DNA of 64,000 nt, taken from contig DAOTXR010000073.1 of the NCBI GenBank assembly GCA_034435375.1, positions 62,001 to 126,000 on the forward strand, written 5' to 3'. A program made the position numbers and the translations under genes. The stretch comes from DAOTXR01 sp034435375 (GTDB taxonomy: Bacteria; Chloroflexota; Anaerolineae; Aggregatilineales; UBA3940). Position 1 is the first letter of the stretch. Each line of letters opens with the position of its first letter. The notes under the pieces were generated by a model that saw only the letters and a list, made by a program, of their open reading frames with translations, was not told the DNA's origin and searched no databases. Positions 8,097 to 16,201 of this stretch are shown here, piece by piece.

Positions 8097-8933
8097 ATGC
8101 ACATCGTCGCAACCATCCAGGAGGTACGCCAGATTCGCCAGGCCGAGCCGGGGTTGACATGGGGTTTCGTGCCGACGATGGGAGCGCTGCACGAGGGGCA
8201 CCTGTCGCTGGTACGGCGGGCGAGGTCGGAAAACGACCGTGTGGGCGTGAGCATCTTCGTCAACCCGATCCAGTTCAACCAGAGGTCGGACCTGGAGACT
8301 TACCCACGCCAACTTGAGCGCGACTGCGCGATGCTCGAAGCGGAGGGAGTGGACCTGGTATGGGCGCCATCGGAGGAGGAGGTCTACCCCCCCGGTTTCC
8401 AGACCTATGTCACGGTCGAAGAAGTGACACGCCCTCTGGAAGGCGCAGCACGGCCCGGTCACTTCCGGGGCGTGGCGACCGTGGTCGCCAAGTTGTTCAA
8501 CGTCTTCCAGCCCACACGGGCTTACTTCGGGCAGAAGGATGCCCAGCAGGTGGTCGTGATCCGGCAGATGGTGCGCGACCTAGCCTTCGACCTGGAGATG
8601 GTGGTATGCCCCACCGTGCGTGAGCCGGATGGGCTGGCGATGAGCAGCCGCAACACCCGCCTGAATCCGCACGAGCGCCAAGCAGCGGTTGTGCTCTACC
8701 GCGCCTTGAGCCAAGCGCGAGCCGCTTGGGAGGCAGGCCAGCGGGACGCCGGGCGTCTGCGCCGCCTCATGCAGCAGACCATCGAGGCCGAGCCGCTGGC
8801 TCGGCTAGAGTATGTCAGCGTGGCAGACCTGAATACACTCCAGGAGATCGAGGGACAGGCAGAGCACGCCCTGCTGAGCATGGCCGTGTTCGTGGGAGCT
8901 ACACGGCTGATTGACAACATGATCGTGGGGTGA
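8097..8933 (+). CDS. panC: Pantothenate synthetase (pantoate-beta-alanine ligase)
   Basis: A 278-residue PanC. It has the nucleotidyltransferase signatures FVPTMGALHEGHLSL (HIGH-like motif), SIFVNPIQFN, FGQKDAQQVVVIRQM and the KMSKS-like MSSRNTRL. It condenses pantoate and beta-alanine using ATP through a pantoyl-adenylate intermediate. GAGGG serves as ribosome binding site. It begins 47 bases after panE; this gap shows no terminator. The last gene of the operon ends facing the LuxR-type regulator gene, with only a weak hairpin (GTGAG/CTCAC) between. Confidence 0.97.
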   Translation: MHIVATIQEVRQIRQAEPGLTWGFVPTMGALHEGHLSLVRRARSENDRVGVSIFVNPIQFNQRSDLETYPRQLERDCAMLEAEGVDLVWAPSEEEVYPPGFQTYVTVEEVTRPLEGAARPGHFRGVATVVAKLFNVFQPTRAYFGQKDAQQVVVIRQMVRDLAFDLEMVVCPTVREPDGLAMSSRNTRLNPHERQAAVVLYRALSQARAAWEAGQRDAGRLRRLMQQTIEAEPLARLEYVSVADLNTLQEIEGQAEHALLSMAVFVGATRLIDNMIVG

Positions 8934-8962
8934 GACTTCGAGCATGTCCTTCCCCAAGAGGC

Positions 8963-9595
8963 TCACAGCACGATCAGGCCGAGCCGGGCAGCACGCACGA
9001 CGGCATCGGTGCGGCTCTGTGCGCCGAGCTTTTCCATGATGGCAGTGACGTGAAACTTGACGGTGTGGTCGCTGATGCCCAGGCGAACGGCGATTGCCCT
9101 GTTGGAAACTCCCTCGGCCAGCAGCCGCAGCACCTCCAGCTCACGCGGAGTCAGCTCATCGGCTGGGGACAGCTGGTCGGATGCTCCCCCTAGCCACAGA
9201 TCGGGCGCCAGCTCCGGATCGAGGACGATCAACCCCGCAGCGACTGCCGCCAACGCCGCCGCCAGCCGCTCAGCGTCCACATCCCGCCGCAGCAAGCCCG
9301 TCGCGCCGGCTGCCCGCGCAGCAGCAGCATGGGCAGCGTTGGGCAGCAACACCACCACCGGCGGCCCCTCTGATCGAAGGGTCTTCAGATGGCCCAAGCT
9401 GAGCGGCGATTGAGGTTCCCAACCCAGGTCCACGACGATCACGTGGGGATCAAACAGGGGCAGGTCGTCAGCCGACGGCGCACCATCTCCCATGTGGCCC
9501 ACCGTCCTAAAGCCTGGCAGCTCAGCGATCAGGCGGGCCAGCCCAGCGCGGGCGAGCGGATCAGCGGCCACAATGAGAACGCGCAGATCGTCCAC
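8963..9595 (-). CDS. LuxR/NarL-family regulator with a degenerate receiver domain
   Basis: A 210-residue protein with a receiver-like N-terminal domain (1-120) and a C-terminal LuxR helix-turn-helix (about 143-210: LTPRELEVLRLLAEGVSNRA then LGISDHTVKFHVTAIMEKL). The presumed phosphoacceptor Asp56 (VVDLGW) remains, but the acidic pair that binds Mg2+ reads Ala10-Ala11, and the conserved lysine is Arg. Phosphorylation in the normal way is therefore doubtful. The start is a GTG without a clear ribosome binding site, 15 bases after the preceding membrane protein gene. It ends an operon begun by a hybrid histidine kinase. Confidence 0.85.
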   Translation of the reverse strand: MDDLRVLIVAADPLARAGLARLIAELPGFRTVGHMGDGAPSADDLPLFDPHVIVVDLGWEPQSPLSLGHLKTLRSEGPPVVVLLPNAAHAAAARAAGATGLLRRDVDAERLAAALAAVAAGLIVLDPELAPDLWLGGASDQLSPADELTPRELEVLRLLAEGVSNRAIAVRLGISDHTVKFHVTAIMEKLGAQSRTDAVVRAARLGLIVL

Positions 9596-9610
9596 AGCAG
9601 GGGAGGGCTA

Positions 9611-9985
9611 TCAGTGCGGCACGCTGCCAGTAACGATGGCTCGCAGCGCCAGACCAAACAGCGCGGCGCTAGCCAGCGTCCAGGCCAGCACCGAACGGCG
9701 GCCCGTGTCGCCGCGCGTGAAGGCAAACACGGCGGGCCAGGTGAGCGCTGTCAACGCGCCGTACAGAAAGTGGAGGAGGCGGGGAGGCATGAGGCCCTGG
9801 ATCAGCATGACGATGCCGACAAGAGCCTGCAACACAGCCAATCCCTCGCCAATAGCGACCGCTCCCCAGAAGTCGCCGCCGATCTCACGGCGGCGGATCA
9901 GGTGGAACAGCCCCCATACGGCAATGGCCAGCGCAAAATAGCTGAAGGCATTGCCCAGCAGCGCATGGACACGATTCAACGACAT
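9611..9985 (-). CDS. Small four-helix membrane protein of unknown function
   Basis: A 124-residue protein with four predicted membrane helices (about 10-30, 42-64, 68-88, 98-120) and short charged loops such as RRREIGGDF. No enzyme motif is visible. It sits between a hybrid histidine kinase and a LuxR-type regulator with gaps of 18 and 15 bases, so it is very likely co-transcribed with them; a role in membrane sensing is only an inference from this position. Confidence 0.75.
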   Translation of the reverse strand: MSLNRVHALLGNAFSYFALAIAVWGLFHLIRRREIGGDFWGAVAIGEGLAVLQALVGIVMLIQGLMPPRLLHFLYGALTALTWPAVFAFTRGDTGRRSVLAWTLASAALFGLALRAIVTGSVPH

Positions 9986-10003
9986 GGGACGACCTCGGCG
10001 CTC

Positions 10004-13000
10004 TCAACCGATCCCAGCCGCATCTGGGCTGACTTTGGGCAGCACAAACGAGAAGGTGCTGCCATGTCCCGGAGTGCTCTCTACCCAGACGCGACCCTCA
10101 TGCTTTTCCACTGCCTGCTTGACAATGGCCAAGCCCAGACCTGTACCGCCATACTGGCGCGTCATGCTGCCATCGATCTGGTAAAACCGTTTCCAGATCT
10201 TATCGTGCTCGTGGAGCGGAATGCCAATGCCCTGATCGAGCACATCGATCTGAACCGCAGTGCCCACGTCGTGGATGCGGACCATCACCTGCCCGCCGTG
10301 CTGCGAGAACTTGATGGCATTGCTGATCAGCCCATCGAATGCCTGTCCAATCAGCCGGGCATCAATGTAGAGATCAGGCAGGTCAGGCGCAAAATCGGTC
10401 ACCACCTGGACGCCGTTCTGCACAGCTAGGGGCTGGGCAGCCTGGATCGAGGCATTGGCGAGATGGATCAACGACACCGATCGGCGGGAAGGCGGCTCGA
10501 ACTCCATCTCCTGAACGGTCAGGATGTCATCCACCAGGCGGGCGAGCTGGCGGCTCTTTTCGTTGATCACCTCCAACGACTCGCGCTGCTCCCCAACCAG
10601 CGGACCCAGGTCGCCCTCAAGCAGCAGGTCAAGGTAGCCAATGATCGAGGTAAGCGGGGTACGCAGCTCGTGCGATACGTTCTGAATCCACTCATCTTTC
10701 AGACGGTCGGCCTGTTGTAAGTCGTTGTAGGCAGCCTCAAGCTGCGCGGCGCGGCGCTGGAGGGCGGCATATAGGCGGGCGTTGTCCAGCGCATTGCCGA
10801 CCACGTTGCCGATGGCCTGAGCCAAGGAGAGGTCGTCATCGGTGAAGACTCGTTGCGGGTTGGTGTCCACCAGCTCCACCAAGCCAATCGACTCGCCATG
10901 GGCCACCAGGGGGGTGATCAACTGGACGCCTGTCATGTGAAGGAAAACCAGCTCATCAGCCGCCGAGAGGGAGGAGGGATCTAGGCGCACCGTCACCGGC
11001 GTGCGCTCCACCAGCGCCACGCGCCGCAGGTTGGCCTCATCCAACTCGATCTCACGCCCCTGACCGAGAGGACGCACCACCTTCCCTGACCGGTGGACGG
11101 CACAGATCGCCTGATTGGCAGGGTCGTACTCGAACAGTGTGCACTGAGAAGCGCCTGTAGCCCGCAGCAGCCGCGAGGCGAGCGAGTGCAGATGGTCTGC
11201 TTCGAGCCACTGGTCAGCCTCCCCGAAGGTCGTCCGCCAGGCAACCAGCGTGTTCTGGCACCGCTCTACATCGTCTGAGGCAAATTCTGACTGGCCACTC
11301 AGGTAGTGCAACACGGCTAAGCCAGCCACATGGTCATCGGGAGCTACCGGCAAGATGAGCCGCGCTGCAAACTCCCCAGATGGCGGGTCCAGATGCTCCA
11401 CCGGCGACCTGTCGCCACTGTGGCCCGTGACAACGGGCTGGCCGGTCTCCAGGACCTGGCAAACGGATGGGCAATCTGCCAGGTTAACACGCGGACCGTC
11501 GCCAGTCATCCAGGTGAGATCGGCCACTTCGGCCAGGTGCACCAGGGTATTGGTGCGCTGATCCCAGGCTGAGATGGCGCACCAGCGGCCCGACAGCGCC
11601 TCAATCAGCTGTCGGGCAACGGTCTCCAACACATTCTCAATGGACAGAGTAGATGAGGCGGCCTCACTGGCCCTGAGCAGCAACGTCAGCTCGCGCACAC
11701 GACGCCGGGCCTCGTCATAGAGCTGGGCATTTCTGATGGCCGCCGCTGCGGAGTGAGTCAGGCTTTCCAGAATCTCTAGATCGGCTTCGTCGAAGGTGCC
11801 GCTGGTCTTGTTGATCACCTCGACCACGCCGATCACCTGGTCGTCCACGGTCAACGGCACAGCCGCCACGGCGCGGGTTGTCATGCCGGTCAGTGCATCC
11901 ACCTCAGGGTAAAAGAACTCGCTCTGGTAGGCGTCTGGCACCAGCAGCGACCTGCCTTCGCGGGCCACATACCCGGCAATGCCCTGCGAACAGGGCACCC
12001 GCAGGCCGCGCACCTTTTCAGAGCAAGGGCCGACGGCGGCATGAAAGACCAGCTCGTCAGCGTCTGGAGCGCGCAACAGCACCGAGGCAGCGGTCGCGTC
12101 CAATACCCGGCTGGCCTCAGTCAGGATGGTGCTGATGGTGCGGTCGAGCGACAGGGTGGAGGCAATAGTCTGAGTGGCGCGGTTCAGCGCACGCAGGCGT
12201 TGGGTCTGTTTGGCAAGGGCCTGCTCACGAGCCTTCAGCCCGCCCATGTCGGTCAGGACCATCACACGCTCTTCCTCGCCCTCATCGCGCACGATGGTGT
12301 GCCGAGCCTGCACGATCAGCACTGGCAGCGGCGAACCGTCGGAGCGCAGCACGTTGGCCTCAAGAAAGGTGGTCTGCATTGGCTGAGCGGCTGAGACGAT
12401 CTGCCGGACACGCTCGCGGTCCATAGGGCTGAACAGGTCCTCCACCCTGGCCTCATGCAGCGACTCAGACTCGTGGCCGGTCATCAAGGCGATGCGACGG
12501 TTGAAGAAGGTGATCCGTCCCTGGGCGTTGTAGACCAGCAGCCCATCGCCCATGGTGTCCAGCACCGCTTGGCGAAACTCCCGCTCGCGTTTGCTTTCCG
12601 CCTCACGCCAGGCCAGGAAACGCATCAAGCGGGCGTTGTTAGTTGCCATGGCAGCCTGGCTGGCCACCGAGGCCAGGAGCTGCTGGCCTCGCGTCGTCTC
12701 GACATCGCGCGGTTCGCGTGAGCCAAGCACCAGCACACCCAGCGGCGTGCTGGTGACCTGGAGAGGCAGGATCGACACAAAGTACAGGTCGAGTTGGGAG
12801 CATGCCTCGTAGAGGGCACGCTCGCCGCTAGCCCGCAGCGCCGAGAGGGGCAGGTTGAAAGCAGCTACACCGCTCAATGCCACCTGGGTAAGCGTCTGAC
12901 CATCGGGCTTGAGGGGTCTGGCGAACTCCTCGCCGCCGTCGGCAACGCGCCGGATGAACTGGCGGGCCGCCGCCTCGCCCTGCGACACAGCGACCGCCCG

Positions 13001-13489
13001 CCCCACCAACATCCTGCGCCGTGGGTCGATGGTGAGCAGAAATGCCAGGTTGCACGGCACCACCATCAGCGCGGCATGGACGGTCTCCTGGAGCAGACGC
13101 TGGCTCTGATCGGTGAACTCTACATCGTGGGCCAGCAGAGCGCGCATTCGTTCGGCCAGGTCATCGAGCTGGATCGGCTTGATGATGTAATCGGTCGCGC
13201 CAGCCATCAGCGCTTCAACCCGCCCCACGGCGGGATCATAAGCCGTAGCCAGGATGACGGGGATGTGGCCGGTCTGTTCGCTGCTGCGCAGGCGCTTGCA
13301 AGCCTCGATGCCACTCAGACCGGGCATCATCACATCGAGCAGGATCAGGTCCGGCAGGTGCGCCTCGGCCAACCGGATGGCCGACTCGCCGTCGCTGGCC
13401 GTCAGCACGTCGTAGTTGCGCTTGGTGAGCCAGCTTCGCATCAGTTCGAGCGTATCTTTGTCGTCGTCAGCGACCAGGACTAGGGGCAT
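10004..13489 (-). CDS. Hybrid histidine kinase: receiver, GAF, PAS, GAF repeats, kinase
   Basis: A 1161-residue cytoplasmic signalling protein without membrane segments. Domains in order: an intact receiver (1-120; acidic ADDD, phosphoacceptor in LILLDVMMPG, lysine in YIIKP), a GAF-like domain (about 130-290), a PAS domain (about 305-415, DTMGDGLLVYN), then GAF domains near 440-590, 610-740 and 760-910, followed by HisKA (NVSHELRTPLTSIIGY, phospho-accepting His) and HATPase_c (N-box ISNAIKF, then DQGIGIP and GGTGLGLAIVK). Receiver-first order suggests that it is itself controlled by an upstream kinase. GAGGTG is the ribosome binding site. It heads an operon with a membrane protein and an atypical regulator. 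Confidence 0.93.
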   Translation of the reverse strand: MPLVLVADDDKDTLELMRSWLTKRNYDVLTASDGESAIRLAEAHLPDLILLDVMMPGLSGIEACKRLRSSEQTGHIPVILATAYDPAVGRVEALMAGATDYIIKPIQLDDLAERMRALLAHDVEFTDQSQRLLQETVHAALMVVPCNLAFLLTIDPRRRMLVGRAVAVSQGEAAARQFIRRVADGGEEFARPLKPDGQTLTQVALSGVAAFNLPLSALRASGERALYEACSQLDLYFVSILPLQVTSTPLGVLVLGSREPRDVETTRGQQLLASVASQAAMATNNARLMRFLAWREAESKREREFRQAVLDTMGDGLLVYNAQGRITFFNRRIALMTGHESESLHEARVEDLFSPMDRERVRQIVSAAQPMQTTFLEANVLRSDGSPLPVLIVQARHTIVRDEGEEERVMVLTDMGGLKAREQALAKQTQRLRALNRATQTIASTLSLDRTISTILTEASRVLDATAASVLLRAPDADELVFHAAVGPCSEKVRGLRVPCSQGIAGYVAREGRSLLVPDAYQSEFFYPEVDALTGMTTRAVAAVPLTVDDQVIGVVEVINKTSGTFDEADLEILESLTHSAAAAIRNAQLYDEARRRVRELTLLLRASEAASSTLSIENVLETVARQLIEALSGRWCAISAWDQRTNTLVHLAEVADLTWMTGDGPRVNLADCPSVCQVLETGQPVVTGHSGDRSPVEHLDPPSGEFAARLILPVAPDDHVAGLAVLHYLSGQSEFASDDVERCQNTLVAWRTTFGEADQWLEADHLHSLASRLLRATGASQCTLFEYDPANQAICAVHRSGKVVRPLGQGREIELDEANLRRVALVERTPVTVRLDPSSLSAADELVFLHMTGVQLITPLVAHGESIGLVELVDTNPQRVFTDDDLSLAQAIGNVVGNALDNARLYAALQRRAAQLEAAYNDLQQADRLKDEWIQNVSHELRTPLTSIIGYLDLLLEGDLGPLVGEQRESLEVINEKSRQLARLVDDILTVQEMEFEPPSRRSVSLIHLANASIQAAQPLAVQNGVQVVTDFAPDLPDLYIDARLIGQAFDGLISNAIKFSQHGGQVMVRIHDVGTAVQIDVLDQGIGIPLHEHDKIWKRFYQIDGSMTRQYGGTGLGLAIVKQAVEKHEGRVWVESTPGHGSTFSFVLPKVSPDAAGIG

Positions 13490-13656
13490 AAGACAGCACC
13501 TCGATCACTCGCACAGAGTTCTCTGGCTGCGCTGAACGCCAGATTCAGCACGCCTGTCTTCTCAGAGCGTCTCGGCAAAGGAGTTGTGCAAGATGCTTTT
13601 CGACACACCTCTGGCCCGACTAAGAGCATTTTCGGCTACACGCTCAATAGCGGCCA

Positions 13657-13676
13657 CCTGCTACTATGGTAGCAGG
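13657..13676. repeat. 20-bp perfect palindrome
   Basis: CCTGCTACTATGGTAGCAGG has two perfect 8-bp arms around TATG. No T-run follows, so it looks more like an operator than a terminator. Confidence 0.7.
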
Positions 13677-13689
13677 ATGCGTCGCAGCG

Positions 13690-13727
13690 GGCAATTACAG
13701 ATGCATTACACAGGCAATTTACAGATG
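13690..13727. repeat. Direct repeat pair GGCAATT(T)ACAGATG
   Basis: GGCAATTACAGATG at 13690-13703 recurs as GGCAATTTACAGATG at 13713-13727, 23 bases start to start, about two helical turns. This spacing suits two regulator molecules bound on one DNA face. Confidence 0.7.
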
Positions 13728-13832
13728 TAGGTCGCGCACGAAACGCCGCTACTTTGGGCTATTCGAGCATGGTTCGTGTTATACTACCAAAGGTACTGGC
13801 ATCCCCGCCTCTGCCCAGGAAGGTAACCCATC

Positions 13833-14567
13833 ATGCTGTCGCTCGTGATCTATGCCGCCCCGTTTGTGCTGGGCCTAGTTGCGCTGATCGTCGCTATCGC
13901 GGCCTTTAGCAACTTCCGCAGGGCGCGCCGGGCGCCCTACTTCCGCATCCGCCGCGATTCCAACCGCACGGCATGGCGGCTCGTGTTGGCAGAGGTCATG
14001 CTGGTAGGCAGCATCCTAGCCTTGATCAGCCTCAGACGCTTCGTCCCGCCGGCTGATCTCGAAACCTTCCTGATCCCCAGATCGACCATCACACCGACGG
14101 CATCCAGCACATTAGCGGCGGAGGCCAGCGTCGAGCCGACATCCGCGCCACCGACCATCACCCCCACGCAGCCAACGCCGACCCCTACCCCGACGCCGCT
14201 GATCGCCACCATTGCCTCAGATGTCACGCCACCCGCCAGCGCCAGGCTGACGCTCACCGATGTTGCCAGCGGCATCTCGCCCAACCTGACCCCAATCAAC
14301 GCCAGCCGGACCTTCCCAATCGGGACGCCGCGCCTGTACTTCTTCATAGAGTTCTCCGGCATGGCCAACGGTGTGTCCTGGTCACGGGTGTTGTTGCTCA
14401 ATGGGGAAGCGGTGCGCAGCGAAAGTGAAACCTGGGAGCGCGGCGAGCAGGGAGAGGCTTACTACTGGTTCGAAGCGCAGGGCGGTTGGCCCGCCGGGCG
14501 CTATGAGATCCGACTGTACCTGGGCAATCAGTTGGCAGATTCAGCTGAGTTTGAGGTGGTGGACTGA
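13833..14567 (+). CDS. Membrane protein with Thr/Pro-rich stalk and beta domain
   Basis: A 244-residue protein of unknown function. Two membrane helices lie at about 5-28 and 50-68, separated by a basic loop (RRARRAPYFRIRR). A Thr/Pro-rich low-complexity stalk (about 85-130) leads to a C-terminal globular region rich in strands and aromatics (FFIEFSGMANGVSWSRVLLLNG, ending with AGRYEIRLYLGNQLADSAEFEV), which resembles beta-sandwich domains on Chloroflexota surface proteins. The stalk should place this domain outside the cell. GGAAGG acts as ribosome binding site. A TATACT box lies 48 bases upstream. Confidence 0.75.
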   Translation: MLSLVIYAAPFVLGLVALIVAIAAFSNFRRARRAPYFRIRRDSNRTAWRLVLAEVMLVGSILALISLRRFVPPADLETFLIPRSTITPTASSTLAAEASVEPTSAPPTITPTQPTPTPTPTPLIATIASDVTPPASARLTLTDVASGISPNLTPINASRTFPIGTPRLYFFIEFSGMANGVSWSRVLLLNGEAVRSESETWERGEQGEAYYWFEAQGGWPAGRYEIRLYLGNQLADSAEFEVVD

Positions 14568-14634
14568 AGCAGGGGTGAGGCTCAAGCGTTCCAATCCTGA
14601 ACATGGGCCTTGCTTTTAGCCTGCGCCGGGACGA

Positions 14635-15438
14635 CTATCCATGGGAGCGCCCGATCACGACGCCCAGAGCCAACAGCAGCACCGTGCCAACGCCGACAGC
14701 CACCCACTGCTCAAAGGTCAGCCGCAAGCCCGGGTCCGGGGGGGCCACGGCAGCCAGCTCACGTCCCAGGGTTTCAACATCGGGTCGGGCCACGGCGATA
14801 TAGACCGTATTGGACGTTCCGGGCAACTCCTCACCATCTCCGCGGACCAGGACGGTCCGAACCTGGTGCACGCCTGGCTCCAGGCCCTCGATCGGGAACT
14901 CCAGCGTGTGCAACTCAGCGGCCAACTGGCCATCGAGGTACAGGCGGATACGGTTGGCCTCCTGGCTGAGGTCAAAGAAGCTGACCTGCGTCCGCAGAGG
15001 GATGGGACCGAGTTGGAAAGCCTGCCCGTTGACCGGCGACAGCATCTGCAGGATCGGATCGGGCAGGTCAATGGTGAACGAGTAGCCGCTGGCGATCAAC
15101 GTCGAGCCGCCCAGCGCCGACGCGCTGTAAGAGACCTGATAGCGACCTTCAGGCAGGGGGGGGAGCGAGGCAACCAACGTGAAGCGATTGGCCGGGTCTA
15201 CATGCCCGTCGCGCAGATCGACGCGCTCTCCGGCCTCGTTCAAGACAGCAATCGCTGCACCCCGGTCGCTGAGGAGGCAATCGAAGGTGAGCGTGACACG
15301 CTGGGGCAGCTCGGTGACGGCTGTATCCGCCGGGGGGGAGGCCAGGATCAGCACGGGCCGGGCCTGAGCAGGGACAGCCTGCGCCAGGCTGAGCAGGGTG
15401 ACTGCCGCACCCACGAGAAGCAATTTCAAGCATCTCAT
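14635..15438 (-). CDS. Exported CopC-like protein with C-terminal membrane anchor
   Basis: A 267-residue protein. A signal peptide (1-26, cleaved after AVPAQA) is followed by a CopC-like domain (PADTAVTELPQRVTLTFD, then LPEGRYQVSYSASALGGSTL), a second strand-rich domain (about 125-220) and a C-terminal helix (about 243-262). CopC copper ligands are not conserved: the mature N terminus is Arg rather than His, and the usual DGH region reads LGG. I choose the ATG at 15438 over one three codons upstream, because TATAAT lies exactly seven bases before it and overlaps the upstream ATG. Function is unknown; copper binding seems unlikely. Confidence 0.75.
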   Translation of the reverse strand: MRCLKLLLVGAAVTLLSLAQAVPAQARPVLILASPPADTAVTELPQRVTLTFDCLLSDRGAAIAVLNEAGERVDLRDGHVDPANRFTLVASLPPLPEGRYQVSYSASALGGSTLIASGYSFTIDLPDPILQMLSPVNGQAFQLGPIPLRTQVSFFDLSQEANRIRLYLDGQLAAELHTLEFPIEGLEPGVHQVRTVLVRGDGEELPGTSNTVYIAVARPDVETLGRELAAVAPPDPGLRLTFEQWVAVGVGTVLLLALGVVIGRSHG

Positions 15439-15445
15439 GAATGAC

Positions 15446-15473
15446 ATTATACCACGCTGAGGAGGTCTGACGA
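15446..15473 (-). promoter_or_regulatory. Promoter for a probable leaderless mRNA (CopC-like gene)
   Basis: TCGTCA, a 16-base spacer and TATAAT read leftwards, followed by seven bases and the ATG at 15438. The transcript would begin at or next to the start codon. It overlaps the ribosome binding site region of the divergent gene at 15473. Confidence 0.5.
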
Positions 15474-16027
15474 TGCGTTATCTCGAAACGAGGCCGTCCA
15501 CGCGGGTCGTGGCGGCGATCACCGTGGCGGCGCTGGTGGCAACAGTGGCGGTGTGGTCGCTGTTCACCGAGCCTGAGCGCGAGATGTCGGCGCGGGGATA
15601 TGGCATTGTGGATTATGAGCTGGCCTTCACAGCAGAGCGGGCCAACGACATCCTGCACGCCTGGGGTGCAGAGGCCGAGCCTGCCGCACGGCGCAGCCTG
15701 CTGGTCGATTTTGCCTTCATGCCCTCCTATGGGCTGTTGTTTGCGGGCATCACATTGCTGATCGCGCGTCTCCAGGGCGGAAAACTGCGCAGAGCAGGGT
15801 TGGCGCTGACGCCGCTCGCGCTGGTCGCTGCGCTGTGCGACGCACTCGAAAACCTGATGTTGCTGTCGATGCTGGGGGCGGCGGGGCGAGTTGCTGTTGC
15901 GCCGCCGCTGGTGGCAGGCGTGGCTGCCACGATCAAGTTTGCACTGCTGGCTGTGTTGATCGTCTACTGGCTGGCTGCGGGGGTAGCTTGGGCCGCGCAG
16001 CGACTGCGGGGCGCCGGCATGGCGTAG
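15473..16027 (+). CDS. Membrane protein, about five helices, unknown function
   Basis: A 184-residue protein with a first helix at about 10-30, a soluble stretch (32-80) and four further helices (about 80-100, 108-128, 138-155, 160-178). The soluble part ending in AWGAEAEPAARRSLLVDFAFMPSYG and the helix LVAALCDALENLML resemble a group of uncharacterised bacterial membrane proteins that I cannot name. The ribosome binding site GAGGAGG is strong. It is divergent from the CopC-like gene, 34 bases away. Confidence 0.7.
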   Translation: MRYLETRPSTRVVAAITVAALVATVAVWSLFTEPEREMSARGYGIVDYELAFTAERANDILHAWGAEAEPAARRSLLVDFAFMPSYGLLFAGITLLIARLQGGKLRRAGLALTPLALVAALCDALENLMLLSMLGAAGRVAVAPPLVAGVAATIKFALLAVLIVYWLAAGVAWAAQRLRGAGMA

Positions 16028-16067
16028 GCTACGCCGCGGCGGCCAACTTTCTCACCTGCGGCGTAGC
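16028..16067. terminator. GC-rich hairpin directly after the stop codon
   Basis: GCTACGCCGC at 16028-16037 pairs perfectly with GCGGCGTAGC at 16058-16067. There is no T-run, so it may protect the mRNA end or help Rho-dependent termination rather than terminate by itself. Confidence 0.4.
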
Positions 16068-16201
16068 TACTGCACAGATCCGTTGTTTTATTCAGACAGA
16101 ACACACACCACCACACCACCTGATCGGAATAGGGTCAGGGGAGCATAGGACAGCGCCCGACAGCCCATGTTCCGGCAAGGGAGACAAAGGTATCACAGAT
16201 C

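Larger units (their letters stand above)
13490..13832. other. Divergent intergenic region with palindrome and direct repeats
   Basis: No gene is visible in these 343 bases. They contain a 20-bp palindrome (13657-13676), a pair of 14-15 bp direct repeats (13690-13727) and a TATACT box at 13780-13785 that may serve the gene at 13833. Confidence 0.6.

Noticed and set aside
9389..10429. A 346-codon plus-strand frame across three minus-strand genes
   Set aside because: It crosses the regulator, membrane protein and kinase genes, which have clear motifs and tight operon spacing.
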